Origin: DASVTU01 sp036387415
GTDB taxonomy: Bacteria; Acidobacteriota; Blastocatellia; Pyrinomonadales; Pyrinomonadaceae
Direction: 5' to 3'
Length of the DNA stretch: 64,000 nt
Assembly (NCBI GenBank): GCA_036387415.1
Contig: DASVTU010000019.1
Location: forward strand, 372,001 to 436,000
In this document: positions 27,422 to 36,204 of the stretch, piece after piece
Numbering within the stretch: the stretch's first letter is position 1
How the letters are laid out: each line of letters begins with the position of its first letter
Notes under the pieces: generated by a model
Seen by the model: only the letters and a program-made list of their open reading frames with translations
Database searches by the model: none
What the model was told of the DNA's origin: nothing
Translations under genes and position numbers: made by a program

Positions 27422-28591
27422 CTATTGAATGTTGACGGACGAGGCCGCCAAGCCCTCACGCGTTTCCGTTGTCAGAGCATCACGTTTGTCTTTGATGGAA
27501 GTTTGCAGCGCGTCGAAGGAACCGACAAAAGCCTTGAGGCCGTCGGTCTGCAATTCTGCGGTGACGGTGCGGAGGTCGATGCCGATTTCCGCGAGTTGGT
27601 CAATCGTGGCGCGTGCTTCATCGAGTCCCTGTTCGAGCGTCGGGGCGACGGTGCCGTGCTCGCGGAAGGCGACGTAGGTGGCGGGAGGAATCGTGTTTAC
27701 CGTCTCCGCACCGATGAGATTATCGACGTAGAGCACGTCGGAATACTTCGGATTCTTCGTCCCCGTCGAAGCCCAGAGCGGACGCTGCACCTGCGCGCCC
27801 TGTGCACGCAACGACGCAAAACGTTCGCCGTGAAAGATGTCTTTGAAACGACGATAAGCGAGTTTCGCGTTAGCGATTCCGGCCTTGCCGAGTAGACGTT
27901 CGAGAGCTTCCCTTTCATTATCGGTCGCGGCGGCGATGCGTCTTTCGAGTTCCTTGTCAATCGACGTATCGACGCGCGACACAAAGAAACTCGCCACCGA
28001 AGCGATGCCTTCTACCGATTCACCCGCCTCCGCGCGCCGTTCGAGGCCGCGTATGAAGGCTTCCGCCACCTGTTCGTAATTCTCGATGGCGAAAATCATC
28101 GTGATATTGATGTTGATGCCGCGACGGATTGATTCTTCGATGGCCGGAATGCCTTCGTCTGACGCGGGAATCTTAATCATCACGTTGGGGCGACCGAGAC
28201 GCCGGAACAATGTCTCGGCTTCGGCAATCGTCTGCTCCGTGTCGTAGGCGAGACGCGGGTTGACTTCGAGACTGATGTAACCGTCCAACTTATCTGTCTT
28301 CTCGTAGACGGGCAGCAGCACGTCGGCGGCGCGTCCGATGTCTTCGAGAATCAACGCCTCGTAGATGTCCTGCACACTCTGTCCGGCTTCGATGGCGGTG
28401 CGTAGTTGTGTGTCGTAATCGGTCGAGCCGGTGATGGCCTTCTCGAAGATGGTCGGATTGGAAGTGACGCCGCGCAGGTCGTCATCTTCTATCATGCGCC
28501 GGAGTTCGCCGCTCTCCAACATGTTACGGTGGATGTTGTCATACCAGATGGACTGCCCGGTTTTCATCAATTCGACAAGCGGATTATTCAT
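27422..28591 (-). CDS. tal: Transaldolase (actinobacterial/cyanobacterial type)
   Basis: A 389-residue class I transaldolase that moves a three-carbon dihydroxyacetone unit in the non-oxidative pentose phosphate pathway. The N-terminal GVTSNPTIFEKAITGS and the Schiff-base Lys140 in VMIKIPAS are clear, followed by INITMIFAIENY and SRVDTSIDKELE. The length fits the larger transaldolase group found with opcA and zwf in actinobacteria and cyanobacteria rather than the short E. coli TalB. It is the first gene of the cluster, so its promoter should lie in the 240 bases upstream. Confidence 0.93.
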   Translation of the reverse strand: MNNPLVELMKTGQSIWYDNIHRNMLESGELRRMIEDDDLRGVTSNPTIFEKAITGSTDYDTQLRTAIEAGQSVQDIYEALILEDIGRAADVLLPVYEKTDKLDGYISLEVNPRLAYDTEQTIAEAETLFRRLGRPNVMIKIPASDEGIPAIEESIRRGININITMIFAIENYEQVAEAFIRGLERRAEAGESVEGIASVASFFVSRVDTSIDKELERRIAAATDNEREALERLLGKAGIANAKLAYRRFKDIFHGERFASLRAQGAQVQRPLWASTGTKNPKYSDVLYVDNLIGAETVNTIPPATYVAFREHGTVAPTLEQGLDEARATIDQLAEIGIDLRTVTAELQTDGLKAFVGSFDALQTSIKDKRDALTTETREGLAASSVNIQ

Positions 28592-28831
28592 GATTTTTTA
28601 CTCCCATACAGGCGGACAAACAGCCACACGCGGCTCGCGACATCATGTTTGAGCGAGATTGATTAAGACGGCGGGATACTAACACAATGCTTCCGAGGCG
28701 TTCAAAGAGGCATGTGGCCGCATCGACGCAAGATGCATGAGTGATGGCTGAAAAGAGGTTTCGGAGTTTTGTTTTGCGTGCGCGGAGGCTCTCAGCGGAG
28801 GGATGGATGCCGAAGTGTTTTTCGGCATCCG
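28592..28831. other. Upstream region of the pentose phosphate cluster (240 bp)
   Basis: This gap between the 3' end of the LolA-like gene and tal holds no ORF or repeat that I can support. A weak promoter-like pair (TTGAAC, then TAGTAT 18 bases later) can be read on the minus strand near its middle, four of six matches in each box. That is not strong enough to call. Confidence 0.35.
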
Positions 28832-29653
28832 TCAGGGCTGTGCGTCGGCGGTGGTCGGCGTGTCTTGAAAGTAGGAATCGTCCATTTTGAGGCCGAAGGA
28901 GACGTTCAAAACATTCGTCTCCTCGGACTGTTTGCCGTCCTCGTAGACCACCGTGCGGAAAGGCACAAGTTGTCCCTGTGCGTAGCGATAATCGTGGAAG
29001 GTTTTCTTGACCTGCACGGGCTTCGAGGCTACGCCCGCCGGAGTCTCCTCGTATTCGAGCCAGAGCACGCGATACTTCTGCGAACTGATGTAGAAGCGCG
29101 TACGTTGTTGATCCTTCTCTACTAAATCGACAATCCACATGTCGATGCCCTTCTGCTTGTCTTTGCCGACGTAGGTGAGCGTCGCGCCGTTCTCTTTGTA
29201 ACGCAAGAGGTTGCTGATGCCGCGCTTGGTCTGCGCGAGAAAATCGTTGACGGCCTCCTGTCGGGGCGTGAAGGTTGTGCCGTTGATGCTGCCCCAGACG
29301 CGTCCGGCGTTGTAGATGAGCGCATATTCGGCGTTAGGCAATTTTTGGTCGAGACGAATCTTGTCCTTGTCGCTCGTTTCGCCGCGCACGAAACGACGCT
29401 CGTAACTAATCTCTTCGGTGCGACCTTCGTCGTTGATGCGCGTCGTGCGCCCGCGTTCGACGCCGTTGCGCTGAATCTGCGCCATGCGTTCACGGCTGCC
29501 GTAGATGTAGACGACGAGTTCGCTAATCTGCTCGGCGGTGGGTTCTTTCGAGTCCTTTTTGGGGATGGGAGTCTGCGCGTAACTACTCGAAAAAATCGCG
29601 CCGCCAAAGACCGTCAAGGCAGCAAGCATAAGAATCCTGAAGCGTTGAAACAC
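28832..29653 (-). CDS. Secreted LolA-like / outer-membrane lipoprotein-sorting-like protein of unknown role
   Basis: A 273-residue exported protein with a signal peptide (about 1-24, ending SSSYA-Q). The mature part is rich in antiparallel beta strands (RFYISSQKYRVLWLEYEET, KTFHDYRYAQGQLVPFRTVVYEDGK) and resembles LolA/LppX-type proteins often seen in acidobacterial genomes; this is a fold guess without a diagnostic motif. I chose GTG 29653 because AAGGAG lies 11 bases upstream and the signal peptide then starts correctly; the frame extends to 29716 without a ribosome site. It has no obvious operon partner. Confidence 0.6.
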   Translation of the reverse strand: MFQRFRILMLAALTVFGGAIFSSSYAQTPIPKKDSKEPTAEQISELVVYIYGSRERMAQIQRNGVERGRTTRINDEGRTEEISYERRFVRGETSDKDKIRLDQKLPNAEYALIYNAGRVWGSINGTTFTPRQEAVNDFLAQTKRGISNLLRYKENGATLTYVGKDKQKGIDMWIVDLVEKDQQRTRFYISSQKYRVLWLEYEETPAGVASKPVQVKKTFHDYRYAQGQLVPFRTVVYEDGKQSEETNVLNVSFGLKMDDSYFQDTPTTADAQP

Positions 29654-29997
29654 TGAATTAAAATCTCCTTCAACTCTCTTAATTTTCGACGACCGGCGCA
29701 TCAAAGGAAAGGTCATCCAAGAAATTGTTTGAATTGTAACATAGACGAGCCGGAATCCGCCCCGACCTCCCTACTCTCGAAAACACCTCTTATTGATGCA
29801 GGAACAGGTGCTTGCGGATGCCCGCGTCGGGGCGTTGACAAGCCCATAAACAAGCATGTAGAGTGCACGGTTTTCCATAAGAAGCGAAACGTAGACAGTA
29901 GCGAGACGTGCGTTCAACTGTTTATCTCGCGCCATGCTTTAAGTTGCTGTCACGCTTCGGATTCCGGTTATTTTAAGAACTTGAAAGGACAAAAATT
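29654..29997. other. Divergent intergenic region (344 bp)
   Basis: The region separates the LolA-like gene (-) from the ATP-grasp gene (+). It carries the ribosome site of the former (29665-29670) and, just before 29998, a GAAAGGA site for the latter. No repeat of the heptad type and no clear promoter pair was found. Confidence 0.4.
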
Positions 29998-31233
29998 GTG
30001 AAAAAAGTAGGCATTTTGGTTGGCCGCGAGAAGACGTTTCCGGCGGCGTTGATTGAAAAAGTTAACGAGCGCGGCGCGGGTGAAGTGGTCGCGGAATTTA
30101 TCACGGTCGGCGGCGTGCGCCACGAATACGAACGCGAATATGACATCATCATCGACCGCATCTCGCACGAAGTTCCCTTCTATCGCGGCTTTCTCAAACG
30201 CGCCGCGCTCGAAGGCACCACGGTCATCAACAATCCCTTCTGGTGGTCGGCGGACGACAAATTTTTCAACTATTCGCTCGCCGAAAAACTCGGCGTCGCC
30301 GTGCCGCGCACCGTCCTGCTGCCGCAGAAAGACTACATCGAAGGCGTCACCAGCGAATCTTTACGCAACCTCGAATTCCCGCTCGACTGGCAGGGCATCG
30401 TCAACTACGTCGGCTTCCCCGCCTTCCTTAAACCCTTCGACGGCGGCGGCTGGAAAAACGTCTCCAAGATTCATTCGCTCGAACAACTCTGGCAAGTGTA
30501 CGACACGACACACACGCTCTGCATGACGCTTCAGCAAGGCATCGAATTTGAACAGTTCGTGCGCTGCTACTGCATCGGTCAGGAAGATGTCATGATTATG
30601 CCCTACGACCCCTCGAAGCCTTATCTCTCCGGCGAACAGTATTTGCACAATCCCAACTATCTCTCTGCGGAACTCGCCGAACGCGTCGGCAACGACGTGC
30701 GAACGCTCTGCCGCGCGCTCGGCTACGACATCAACACCTGCGAGTTTGCCATCAAAGACGGCATCCCCTACGCCATCGACTTTATGAACCCCGCGCCCGA
30801 TGCAGACGTTCATTCCGTCGGGCCGTTCTATCACGAATGGGTCGTTGATGCCGTCACGCGTCTCATCTTCCGTCGTCTCGCGGAACCGCAACCCGCGCCG
30901 CTCTATCGTTGGGATGCGCTGCTCAGCCAAAACTCCGCGCAGTCCGTCCCCGCGAAGGTCATGGAGGCCGCTGCTGCCGCCGCAGGTCAGGTCGCCTCCA
31001 TCATCCCCGACTCCGTGCGCGAAGCATCCTCCGACATCGTTGCCGGAGTCGAAGACCTCGTTAGCGACGCGGCCAACACCGTCTCCGAAATCATCGACTC
31101 AGTGACGGAATCGACGCCGACCGCGCGCGCCAAACGAAGCAACGCGACGAGCACAAGTGCTGCCAGCAAGCGCAAAACCACGACCAAAAAGAGCGCCTCC
31201 ACGCGTCCGGCAAAACCGACGGGCGACGCCTAA
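29998..31233 (+). CDS. ATP-grasp family protein with a basic disordered C-terminal tail
   Basis: A 411-residue protein. Residues 1-300 look like an ATP-grasp ligase: GILVGREKTFPAALIEKVN at the start, an N-terminal domain ending in VINNPFWWSADDKF, VGFPAFLKPFDGGGWKNVSK (ATP-binding Lys and Gly loop), FEQFVRCYCIGQEDV and a metal-ligand YAIDFMNPAPDAD. The last 100 residues are Ala/Ser/Thr/Lys/Arg-rich (KRSNATSTSAASKRKTTTKK), unlike the enzyme body and similar in composition to histone-H1-like tails. Substrate unknown. The start is GTG behind GAAAGGA. A terminator follows at 31276. Confidence 0.7.
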   Translation: MKKVGILVGREKTFPAALIEKVNERGAGEVVAEFITVGGVRHEYEREYDIIIDRISHEVPFYRGFLKRAALEGTTVINNPFWWSADDKFFNYSLAEKLGVAVPRTVLLPQKDYIEGVTSESLRNLEFPLDWQGIVNYVGFPAFLKPFDGGGWKNVSKIHSLEQLWQVYDTTHTLCMTLQQGIEFEQFVRCYCIGQEDVMIMPYDPSKPYLSGEQYLHNPNYLSAELAERVGNDVRTLCRALGYDINTCEFAIKDGIPYAIDFMNPAPDADVHSVGPFYHEWVVDAVTRLIFRRLAEPQPAPLYRWDALLSQNSAQSVPAKVMEAAAAAAGQVASIIPDSVREASSDIVAGVEDLVSDAANTVSEIIDSVTESTPTARAKRSNATSTSAASKRKTTTKKSASTRPAKPTGDA

Positions 31234-31275
31234 AAAGTCTAGCGAGCATTGAATCAAGAGCCGCTTCAAACAACT

Positions 31276-31302
31276 AAAGGGCGACCATCGCGGTCGCCCT
31301 TT
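31276..31302. terminator. Rho-independent-type hairpin
   Basis: A perfect 11-bp stem (31276-31286 with 31292-31302) has the loop ATCGC and ends in CCCTTT. It lies 40 bases after the ATP-grasp gene and faces the tRNA-Arg(CCT) gene on the other strand, so it may serve both directions. Confidence 0.8.
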
Positions 31303-31370
31303 ATCTTTGCCTACTCGCACGCGTAGAGCGTGGTTTTCGCGTATAATTGTGTCTGCGGATAAAGGAATGA

Positions 31371-31443
31371 TGCCCCCGGCACGACTTGAACGTGCGACCC
31401 CCTGCTTAGGAGGCAGGTGCTCTATCCACTGAGCTACGGGAGC
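31371..31443 (-). tRNA. tRNA-Arg(CCT)
   Basis: A cloverleaf can be folded on the minus strand: acceptor GCTCCCG with CGGGGGC (one G-U), D arm GCTC..GAGC, anticodon stem CCTGC/GCAGG with loop CTCCTAA (anticodon CCT, reading AGG), and T arm with GTTCAAG. The discriminator is A. CCA is not encoded. Confidence 0.93.
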
Positions 31444-31490
31444 ACAACAAGCAAAACTTAACAGATGACGCGGCGCGCAGTCCAGCCCGT

Positions 31491-32012
31491 CTAAGATTGA
31501 TATTTGATGAGTGAGCGCACGTCGTAGCCCGCGAGTTTTTGGCGTCCGGGGAGGAATTCGAGTTCGACGACGAAGACCAGACCCACCACTTCGCCGCCGA
31601 GTTGTTCAACCAAATCGACGACCGCTTTGGCCGTGCCTCCGGTCGCCAAAAGGTCGTCGGCGATGATGACGCGATGACCCGCGCCCACTGCGTCGCGATG
31701 AATTTGCAACGCATCCTGCCCGTACTCTAAATCGTAAGAGATGGAGGCGCATTCCGAAGGGAGTTTGCCGGGCTTGCGGACGGGCACGAACCCCGCGCCT
31801 AGATGATAGGCCAGCGCGGGCGCGAAGATAAAGCCACGCGCCTCGACGCCGATAACGGTATCAACCTTCGTGCCTTTGTATTCGGCGGCCAACGCATCCA
31901 CCGTCCGACGCAAGCCTTCCGGGTGCTTGAGCAGCGTCGTGATATCGTAAAAGTTGATGCCCGCCTTCGGAAAGTCAGGCACTTCGCGGATTAATGTTTT
32001 GAGGTCGTCCAT
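31491..32012 (-). CDS. apt: Adenine phosphoribosyltransferase
   Basis: A 173-residue type I PRTase that salvages adenine to AMP. Motifs are PDFPKAGINFYDITTLL at the start, VIGVEARGFIFAPALAYHLG, the KLP loop PVRKPGKLPSE and the PRPP-binding VIIADDLLATGGTAKA. ATG 32012 gives the usual N-terminus (MDDLKTLIREVPDFP); a GTG 15 bases upstream lies within repeat F and is not used. No clear Shine-Dalgarno precedes it. Acylphosphatase is next upstream. Confidence 0.95.
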   Translation of the reverse strand: MDDLKTLIREVPDFPKAGINFYDITTLLKHPEGLRRTVDALAAEYKGTKVDTVIGVEARGFIFAPALAYHLGAGFVPVRKPGKLPSECASISYDLEYGQDALQIHRDAVGAGHRVIIADDLLATGGTAKAVVDLVEQLGGEVVGLVFVVELEFLPGRQKLAGYDVRSLIKYQS

Positions 32013-32025
32013 AAGCTTAGTAGCC

Positions 32026-32135
32026 ACTAGTCAGTAGCCAGTAGTCAATAGAAAACATTCCGTTTGTTCTTCAAACACTCGACAGTAGAGAAGCACTCAA
32101 CCGTCTTCATGCCGCCTACTGTCTACTGACTACTT
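32026..32135. repeat. Heptad inverted repeat F (word family AGTAGTC/AGTAGCC)
   Basis: The arms 32026-32044 and 32116-32135 pair over about 17 of 19 bases, and the left arm continues in the same words to about 32051. The loop is about 70 bases, longer than in the other copies. It occupies the gap between acylphosphatase and apt (both minus strand). Confidence 0.7.
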
Positions 32136-32139
32136 CCTT

Positions 32140-32424
32140 TCATCCTCTCTCGATTCTAAAAGCGGGATACAGTCCGGTCGGGTCGATGTTGAGTTCTTCG
32201 ATTTTTTCGACGGAGGCATGGCCGGGGCCGGTCGCTAAATCGTGTTTGAAGGCTTCGACATTCTCCGGCGTTCCTTCGGCTAAAGCTTCGACGCGACCAT
32301 CAGGCAGATTTCGCACGTAACCTACTACCTGATGACGCGCGGCGACGCGTTGTGCGAAGAAACGATAGCCCACGCCCTGCACTTCACCGCTCACAAAAAA
32401 CCTTCGTGCCACCCTCATCTGCAC
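32140..32424 (-). CDS. acyP: Acylphosphatase
   Basis: A 94-residue enzyme that hydrolyses acyl phosphates. The signature GEVQGVGYRFFAQRVAARH (about 13-31) carries the phosphate-binding loop and the catalytic Arg, and VGYVRNLPDGRVEALAEG the catalytic Asn. The length is standard. It lies upstream of apt on the same strand, separated by repeat F. Confidence 0.92.
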   Translation of the reverse strand: MQMRVARRFFVSGEVQGVGYRFFAQRVAARHQVVGYVRNLPDGRVEALAEGTPENVEAFKHDLATGPGHASVEKIEELNIDPTGLYPAFRIERG

Positions 32425-32502
32425 ACGCCCCTTGTTTCGTCGAATAGCAAATCCGCTGCGCCTCAGAGCCGCGCTATCCTAAAAGAACTCGAAACTAAAA
32501 TG

Positions 32503-32523
32503 CAACGGCGCGTCCGCCCGTTG
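32503..32523 (-). terminator. Candidate terminator downstream of the 959-residue secreted protein gene
   Basis: On the minus strand CAACGG pairs with CCGTTG across nine bases and is followed by a T-rich ATTTTAGTTT. It lies just after the stop at 32531. The stem is short, so confidence is moderate. Confidence 0.5.
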
Positions 32524-32530
32524 TTGCACG

Positions 32531-35410
32531 CTAACGCCGCTCTTGAATTTCAACAACACGCACGCCGCCCGGCGGCACACTCAGCCGCAGACTATCCTGC
32601 GCGCCGCCCGCCGTCGTCGCGGCTGTCGCTGCTCGCATGACCTGTAGAGATTCATCGGTCGTCCATTCGCGTGCATTGATGATGCCCTTTCCGCGCAAAC
32701 TGAGATGGACGTCAATCGACTCGCTCCTATCAACCTGTGCGAGTCCCTGCTGCGATTTGTAGACGCCGCGATTGTTAATCAACGTCACAATCCAACCGCG
32801 CTCCGTGCGATTGATAAGGCGTTCAATATCGCCACTCACGCCGACGGGCGTCGCGTCAGGCAAGAGATGTGTAAGGAGATGTGCGGCGGCGGGAGTAAAA
32901 CGTTCGTCGAAGCCGAGCATGTCGGGCACGGCGCAGAAGACGACGCGCCCTTTCCCGATTTTGTTGATGGTCACAAGCGCATCGCCCGACGCGGTTTCAA
33001 TCAAAGGCTGTGCGCCGCGCAACTCCGTGCGCTCGTAACGAAACATCTGCCCGCTCAAATCCGACGCCTTCTCGTCCGTCATACGGCAACGCGCTTCGTC
33101 CGCGTCAGCGGTCGTTCCCGTCAGGCGCACGCCAAGTAGTTCGGGCGCGAGTCCCTTGATTTGCGCGGCATTGACGACCAACGTGCCGCCGCGTCGCACA
33201 TAATTCGTTAGACGTTCGTTCCAACTGCGCGGCCATTCGACATGACCGCCGACGATGAGCGCGCGGTATGCATTAATCGCTTCGGCGTTGGTTTCCGATG
33301 CGACGAGCACGTCGAAAATGTCTCCGAAGACGGCGTTGACGAATGCTTGTCGGTCGGCAGTCGCGGGTTCACCCTCGACGACGTTCGCGGGGTAATAGGC
33401 CGCGCCAAACAGTTCGCGCAGAGCGCGGTCGCTCTTGCTTATCTGCGAGACGCCGAAAGGCCAGTGCGGCCATTCGGTCATATCCCAACCATGCGCGGGG
33501 TCGAGCAGAAAGGCGACGGGCGTGTCGGGCGTGCCGCGTTCCGGATGCTTTTCGGCAAAGGCCATAAACTCTTCGGTGATGCGTCCGATGGGATTAAGTT
33601 GGAGCGGGTGCTCGCCGGGGCCGGGTTTGAAGAACTGGTCGAAACCCTGTTCGAGATAGATGGCCGACGCGCCCGCCATGTAGTAGAGATAATAATTTTT
33701 GCGGTACCACGCGAGCGACGGCCCCATCGAAGCGCCGTAACGCGTGTGATAAAAATGCGCGGGGCCTGCGAAGTTCATCTGCTTGGTAAAGGTGGTGGCG
33801 GTGTCACCGAAGTTGGGCGCATGATAGTAGAGAAACGAGCCACCGTGTTGTCGTGCCGCGCCGCGCGTGAAGGCGATACGCATCGCCGTGTTGGGTTGCA
33901 CGGCGGCGGTCTCCATGCCAAGCATGCGCGAACCCCAACGCGCGAGCGCGTGCGCGTAAGTGGTGCTCGAAGTTGACTGCGCGGCGATGAGTTTGTCCCA
34001 CATTGCCCCCGTCGATGTGTGAAAGAGCGTGCTCCATTTCCGTTCCAACGCGCGTGTGTAAGACGCGTGATAGGCTTCGAGAAGTTCACGACGCGGCGTG
34101 GCGGGCGACAGCTTCAACTCCGCCGCAACATCGCTCCACACATGACCGATGCTCTCACCCGAAATCCAACCGACGAACTGCCCACGTAGTTCTCCGTTCA
34201 AAAGTTTCCATGCCGCCTGCCCGTCCGCTTCCGGCATCTGCGCCGCGCCGTAGTTAATCAAGACGGCAAACGGCGTCCGCGTCTCGCGCAAGTGTCGAAG
34301 AAACGGACTTCCTTCCTTCAGGAGTTGCGGGAGGTCGTTGATGTAGATGACGGGCACGACCAACTTCGACGAAAACAGAGGCACGTCGCGCGCGCCCTTG
34401 TATTTTTCGATGAACTCGTTGAAGACAAGCTGTTCGACGTGGAAGGGATAGAGTGGACGTTCGGCGGGCGGCTTATCGTAAAGCTCCCAGAATTTTGGCG
34501 AGATGTTCCACGGCATCATAAACTCACGCCCGCTCACCACCGGACGCCGCCACACCGACGGAATCTCTGCACGCGCCTCTGCGTCAAACAAAGACGTAAG
34601 CGGCGCTCTCGTTGCCGCCCACTCGCGCAAGACGCGCGCCGCCGCGAAGTCGGGTTTACGACGCCCCTCCGGCACGAAGTTCAAATCGTTGGTCAAGACA
34701 AAGCAATCGACGTGGCGACGCGCCGCCGACGCCTGTTCGATGTCGATGGAGATGCGTGCCGCGCCCTTCACAAGCGTTGCAGGCGTTGCCCCGTCCCACG
34801 CGAAAGACCAGCCCCAGTACATGCTTGTCTCGTCGTGCGGGTCGATGCGGTCGCGCGTTCCGAATTCGTGTCGGAAGATTTCGCGCTCGCCCTGCCGGAT
34901 ACGCACGACGAAGTTTTCATTCCGACGCGCCCAGTCCGCATATCGAATCCAGATTCGATATTGCCCCGCGCGCGGCACTTCAACGTCCTGATAAATCGAA
35001 GCCCTCGTTTCGTCGGCGCTCGCCGCCACCGAATTCCATTCACTCTCTCCGCCCTGCGACCACTCGGCGGAGACGCCCGGCCCGTTGATGCCCCACCCTG
35101 GCGCTTCCGCGCGCGAGGGATTCTTCCAGGAAGCGTTAATCCTCGGCTCGTTGCGCGCATCTGCGTCGAGACCGCGCATGTTTTCGGCCTCGTACCATAA
35201 GTATTCGGAGCGACTAGTGGAAGACGTTGGCGTGGAAGGTGTCTGCGGAGACGTGGTTTGTTGAAGAGTTGTTGCAGCGACGGAAAGACGAAGCGGCGAC
35301 AACGAGCCGTTTGATTGTTTGATGAAAGGTAAGTGGAAGAAGACTAACGCGAGTATCACGCGCAGCTGCGCTGACGCAAAGATGCGGTGCAGAACCGCTT
35401 CGTTTTTCAT
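32531..35410 (-). CDS. Large secreted protein with glycoside-hydrolase-like features
   Basis: A 959-residue exported protein: hydrophobic N-terminal segment (about 10-40), a Ser/Thr-Pro-rich linker, a jelly-roll-like region beginning YLWYEAENMRG that resembles a carbohydrate-binding module (about 60-200), a central domain rich in Trp and Tyr, and a C-terminal part with LIVGGHVEWPRSWNERLTNY and GGTLVVNAAQIKG that looks like the GATase-like trimerisation domain of GH42-type enzymes. No catalytic Glu pair could be assigned, so it may be a pseudo-hydrolase. I start at ATG 35410, 17 bases after the hemQ stop; a longer frame runs on inside hemQ and is not real. Function unknown. Confidence 0.55.
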   Translation of the reverse strand: MKNEAVLHRIFASAQLRVILALVFFHLPFIKQSNGSLSPLRLSVAATTLQQTTSPQTPSTPTSSTSRSEYLWYEAENMRGLDADARNEPRINASWKNPSRAEAPGWGINGPGVSAEWSQGGESEWNSVAASADETRASIYQDVEVPRAGQYRIWIRYADWARRNENFVVRIRQGEREIFRHEFGTRDRIDPHDETSMYWGWSFAWDGATPATLVKGAARISIDIEQASAARRHVDCFVLTNDLNFVPEGRRKPDFAAARVLREWAATRAPLTSLFDAEARAEIPSVWRRPVVSGREFMMPWNISPKFWELYDKPPAERPLYPFHVEQLVFNEFIEKYKGARDVPLFSSKLVVPVIYINDLPQLLKEGSPFLRHLRETRTPFAVLINYGAAQMPEADGQAAWKLLNGELRGQFVGWISGESIGHVWSDVAAELKLSPATPRRELLEAYHASYTRALERKWSTLFHTSTGAMWDKLIAAQSTSSTTYAHALARWGSRMLGMETAAVQPNTAMRIAFTRGAARQHGGSFLYYHAPNFGDTATTFTKQMNFAGPAHFYHTRYGASMGPSLAWYRKNYYLYYMAGASAIYLEQGFDQFFKPGPGEHPLQLNPIGRITEEFMAFAEKHPERGTPDTPVAFLLDPAHGWDMTEWPHWPFGVSQISKSDRALRELFGAAYYPANVVEGEPATADRQAFVNAVFGDIFDVLVASETNAEAINAYRALIVGGHVEWPRSWNERLTNYVRRGGTLVVNAAQIKGLAPELLGVRLTGTTADADEARCRMTDEKASDLSGQMFRYERTELRGAQPLIETASGDALVTINKIGKGRVVFCAVPDMLGFDERFTPAAAHLLTHLLPDATPVGVSGDIERLINRTERGWIVTLINNRGVYKSQQGLAQVDRSESIDVHLSLRGKGIINAREWTTDESLQVMRAATAATTAGGAQDSLRLSVPPGGVRVVEIQERR

Positions 35411-35427
35411 CAACGGCGCGTCGTGCC

Positions 35428-36204
35428 TCAACCGAGCGCCTCCAAGCATTCGGCGAGGGTGCGCTGGCGACAGGTGTACATGGGCGTGTCGCGCAGTGTA
35501 TAGCGGCTGGCTTTGCTTTCGCGTAGTTCTTGAACAAGGTCGAGAAAATCCGCGGGTTCGTCGGTCTCGAAGGCTACGACGAACTCCTGGTCGTCGAGGC
35601 CGAAAGAGTAAGTCGTGTGGAGTTTGACCGTGTGATACTTCGAGCCGACGCGGATGTGTTCGTCCATCATCTCCTGCCGCTCCTCGACGGAACGCGCATA
35701 CCATTCGCGCGTTTTAACGAAGGGATAGACGAACAGATATTTCGACTGGCCGGGAACGATGTGAAGGCGGTCTTCGACGTGTGTGGGATTGTCCTTGTCG
35801 ATATACATCGAACGCTTCGTCATCGAAAGGAAGGATTGCGTCGCTTCCAGATAGCGACCGAGGCGCGTGTGATTCAATCGCGCCGTCATCTCTTGCATCG
35901 GGTCGAGGTGGTAGCCGATGCGCCAGAGCATGAAGTCTGCGTTGACGCGCAAGCCCGCAATCGAGTAGGAGTGAAGCAACAACTCGCCGCGAAAGGCTTC
36001 CACCGCTTCCACAAACTCACGCCTGCTCGCGTCCTTCGTCTGCTCGTCGAGCATTCGCCATTCGGGTCGCACGCGGTAAAAAGTGAAGGTCACGAACTGT
36101 CGCGGCAGAGTGCTTTTCGGTTGCTGCTGTTCGCCGCGTCCGCTCTTGTCGGCTAGTCTCAACGAGCCCCGATTGCCACTGCCTTGCTCCTTATCATTAC
36201 TCAT
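35428..36204 (-). CDS. hemQ: HemQ-type coproheme decarboxylase / chlorite dismutase family
   Basis: A 258-residue chlorite-dismutase-fold protein of the HemQ group, which turns coproheme into heme b. After a charged, low-complexity leader (1-38) the fold starts at FVTFTFYRVRPEW. Two ferredoxin-like repeats follow; YPFVKTREWY and the proximal heme His in KLHTTYSFGLDDQEFVVAFE are recognisable. The distal Arg of true chlorite dismutases is not apparent, which favours HemQ. The downstream large secreted protein gene follows 17 bases later, so the two may share a transcript without an evident functional link. Confidence 0.8.
   Translation of the reverse strand: MSNDKEQGSGNRGSLRLADKSGRGEQQQPKSTLPRQFVTFTFYRVRPEWRMLDEQTKDASRREFVEAVEAFRGELLLHSYSIAGLRVNADFMLWRIGYHLDPMQEMTARLNHTRLGRYLEATQSFLSMTKRSMYIDKDNPTHVEDRLHIVPGQSKYLFVYPFVKTREWYARSVEERQEMMDEHIRVGSKYHTVKLHTTYSFGLDDQEFVVAFETDEPADFLDLVQELRESKASRYTLRDTPMYTCRQRTLAECLEALG

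Noticed and set aside
31342..31347. TATAAT on the + strand just upstream of the tRNA-Arg(CCT) antisense region
   Set aside because: No -35 box at the right distance and no + strand gene follows, so it is probably fortuitous.
35411..35704. N-terminal extension of the large secreted protein frame
   Set aside because: The extension lies inside hemQ in another frame, and a signal-like segment starts soon after ATG 35410, so the longer start is not used.
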